A stretch of DNA of 7,548 nt from Solirubrobacterales bacterium. Its GTDB lineage: Bacteria; Actinomycetota; Thermoleophilia; Solirubrobacterales; Solirubrobacteraceae. The position numbers were made by a program, and so were the translations under genes. The notes under the pieces are model-generated. The model was not told where the DNA came from, made no database searches, and saw nothing but the letters and a program-made list of their open reading frames with translations. The stretch is from contig JAOPZU010000294.1 of assembly GCA_025963955.1 (NCBI GenBank), forward strand, positions 1 through 7,548. Direction: 5' to 3'. Shown here piece by piece: positions 6,845 through 7,548 of the stretch; within the stretch, counting starts at the first letter, position 1; each line of letters starts with the position of its first letter.

Positions 6845-7548
6845 ATGTTGACGACGAGAAACGGAATTCAGGAGCCGTCGGTCGAATGCCGCCTGGCCCT
6901 CATCGCGCTGGCCGAGGACCTGCGCGGCGACCTGGAGCAGGTGGCCGGCGAGGTCGCCGGCGCCATCCATCGCGGCGTCGAGGTGTTGAGCGAGGACATG
7001 TTCCCCGACACCCTCGTCAGCACTCAGGCGAACATCGCGCTCGTCATGACGCTACTGCCCGAGGGCGCCGACCCCGTCGGGGTCGAGCTGCCGGTCGACG
7101 CGACCCACTACGTCCGCGAGTTCGTCCACCGCGGGTTCCCGCTGGAGACGCTGCTCGCCGTCTACCGCGTCGGGCACGGCGCCTTCTGGCAGCTGTGGCT
7201 CGAGCGCATGCGCGAGGGGATCGAGGACCGCGAGGTCCTCGCGGAGGCCATCGCGTTCTGCTCCGCGTGGACCTTCGGCTACATCGACGCCGTCGCCAAG
7301 CCGCTCGCGTCGGGTTTCCTGGTCGAGAAGGAACGCTGGGCCCGCAGCGCCGTTGCGCAACGGGCCGAGGAGGTGGCGCTCGTCCTGGAGGGCCGGCCGG
7401 TGGACGAGCAGCGCACGAGCGCCCGCCTGCGCTACGAGCTCGGCCGCCGCCACGTGGCGTACGTGCTCTGGGCGGAGGAGGTCGGCGCGTTCGGGGACGC
7501 CGACTCGGTGCTCAGCCGCGCGGCGGCCGCCATCGGCCGCGCGCTGGG
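6845..7548 (+). CDS. PucR/CdaR-like transcriptional regulator, 3' end outside window
   Basis: The frame from ATG 6845 is open to the last base (234 complete codons), beginning MLTTRNGIQEPSVECRLALI. Residues about 15-160 are helical and resemble the RsbT co-antagonist (RsbRD) N-terminal domain common in actinobacterial PucR-like regulators: LAEDLRGDLEQVAGEV, FVHRGFPLETLLAVYRVGHG and FWQLWLERM, then FCSAWTFGYIDAVAKPL. A linker (LVEKERWARSAVAQRAEEV) leads to LRYELGRRHVAYVLWAEE (195-212), the opening strand of the GGDEF-like domain of the PucR/CdaR family. The C-terminal helix-turn-helix expected in a full-length protein (commonly around 400 residues) would lie beyond the edge, so DNA binding is inferred, not seen. 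Such proteins often regulate neighbouring catabolic genes; here the 112-base gap and its own strong ribosome site suggest a separate unit from the preceding operon. Confidence 0.85.
   Translation, partial: MLTTRNGIQEPSVECRLALIALAEDLRGDLEQVAGEVAGAIHRGVEVLSEDMFPDTLVSTQANIALVMTLLPEGADPVGVELPVDATHYVREFVHRGFPLETLLAVYRVGHGAFWQLWLERMREGIEDREVLAEAIAFCSAWTFGYIDAVAKPLASGFLVEKERWARSAVAQRAEEVALVLEGRPVDEQRTSARLRYELGRRHVAYVLWAEEVGAFGDADSVLSRAAAAIGRAL

Overview
This is a very GC-rich chromosomal window with almost no intergenic A/T, GTG/ATG starts, purine-rich Shine-Dalgarno sites and a PucR-type regulator. That suggests a high-GC actinobacterium, perhaps of the Thermoleophilia/Solirubrobacterales type; the placement is inferred from composition and gene style only. 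No rRNA, tRNA, CRISPR array, transposase or phage gene was seen.

Layout. (1) 1-345: 3' end of a small protein resembling the DUF1707/cell-wall-active-antibiotic-response (LiaF-C-like) group, open at the left edge. (2) 431-1675, plus strand: an acyl-CoA dehydrogenase. (3) 1676-2222: a non-coding spacer between convergent genes, made of three copies of an approximately 172-bp repeat, each with a 14-bp-arm inverted repeat holding an unusual T5/A5 tract. (4) 2223-3371, minus strand: a second acyl-CoA dehydrogenase. (5) 3372-3439: a short divergent promoter region with a four-half-site symmetric operator candidate. (6) 3440-6732, plus strand: a probable operon of TetR regulator, NPD/nitronate-monooxygenase-family flavoenzyme, HSD17B10-like 3-hydroxyacyl-CoA dehydrogenase and a PaaG-like enoyl-CoA hydratase/isomerase. 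(7) 6845-7548: start of a PucR/CdaR-like regulator that runs off the right edge.

How the genes fit together. The divergent unit (dehydrogenase 2 against tetR-npd-sdr-ech) looks like a TetR-controlled acyl-CoA catabolic locus: alpha,beta-dehydrogenation, an enoyl-CoA step and 3-hydroxyacyl-CoA oxidation, plus an NPD-family flavoenzyme. The dehydrogenase closest to the HSD17B10 family suggests short or 2-methyl-branched acyl-CoAs. However, the enoyl-CoA protein lacks both hydratase glutamates and carries the isomerase-type aspartate, and no thiolase or CoA ligase is present, so the full pathway and substrate stay open. The probable effector of the TetR protein is an acyl-CoA, by analogy with other lipid-catabolism TetR regulators.

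Most of the window is ordinary catabolic sequence. The two things most worth a second look are the hairpin-bearing repeat array at 1684-2138 and the double-dyad operator at 3380-3430.
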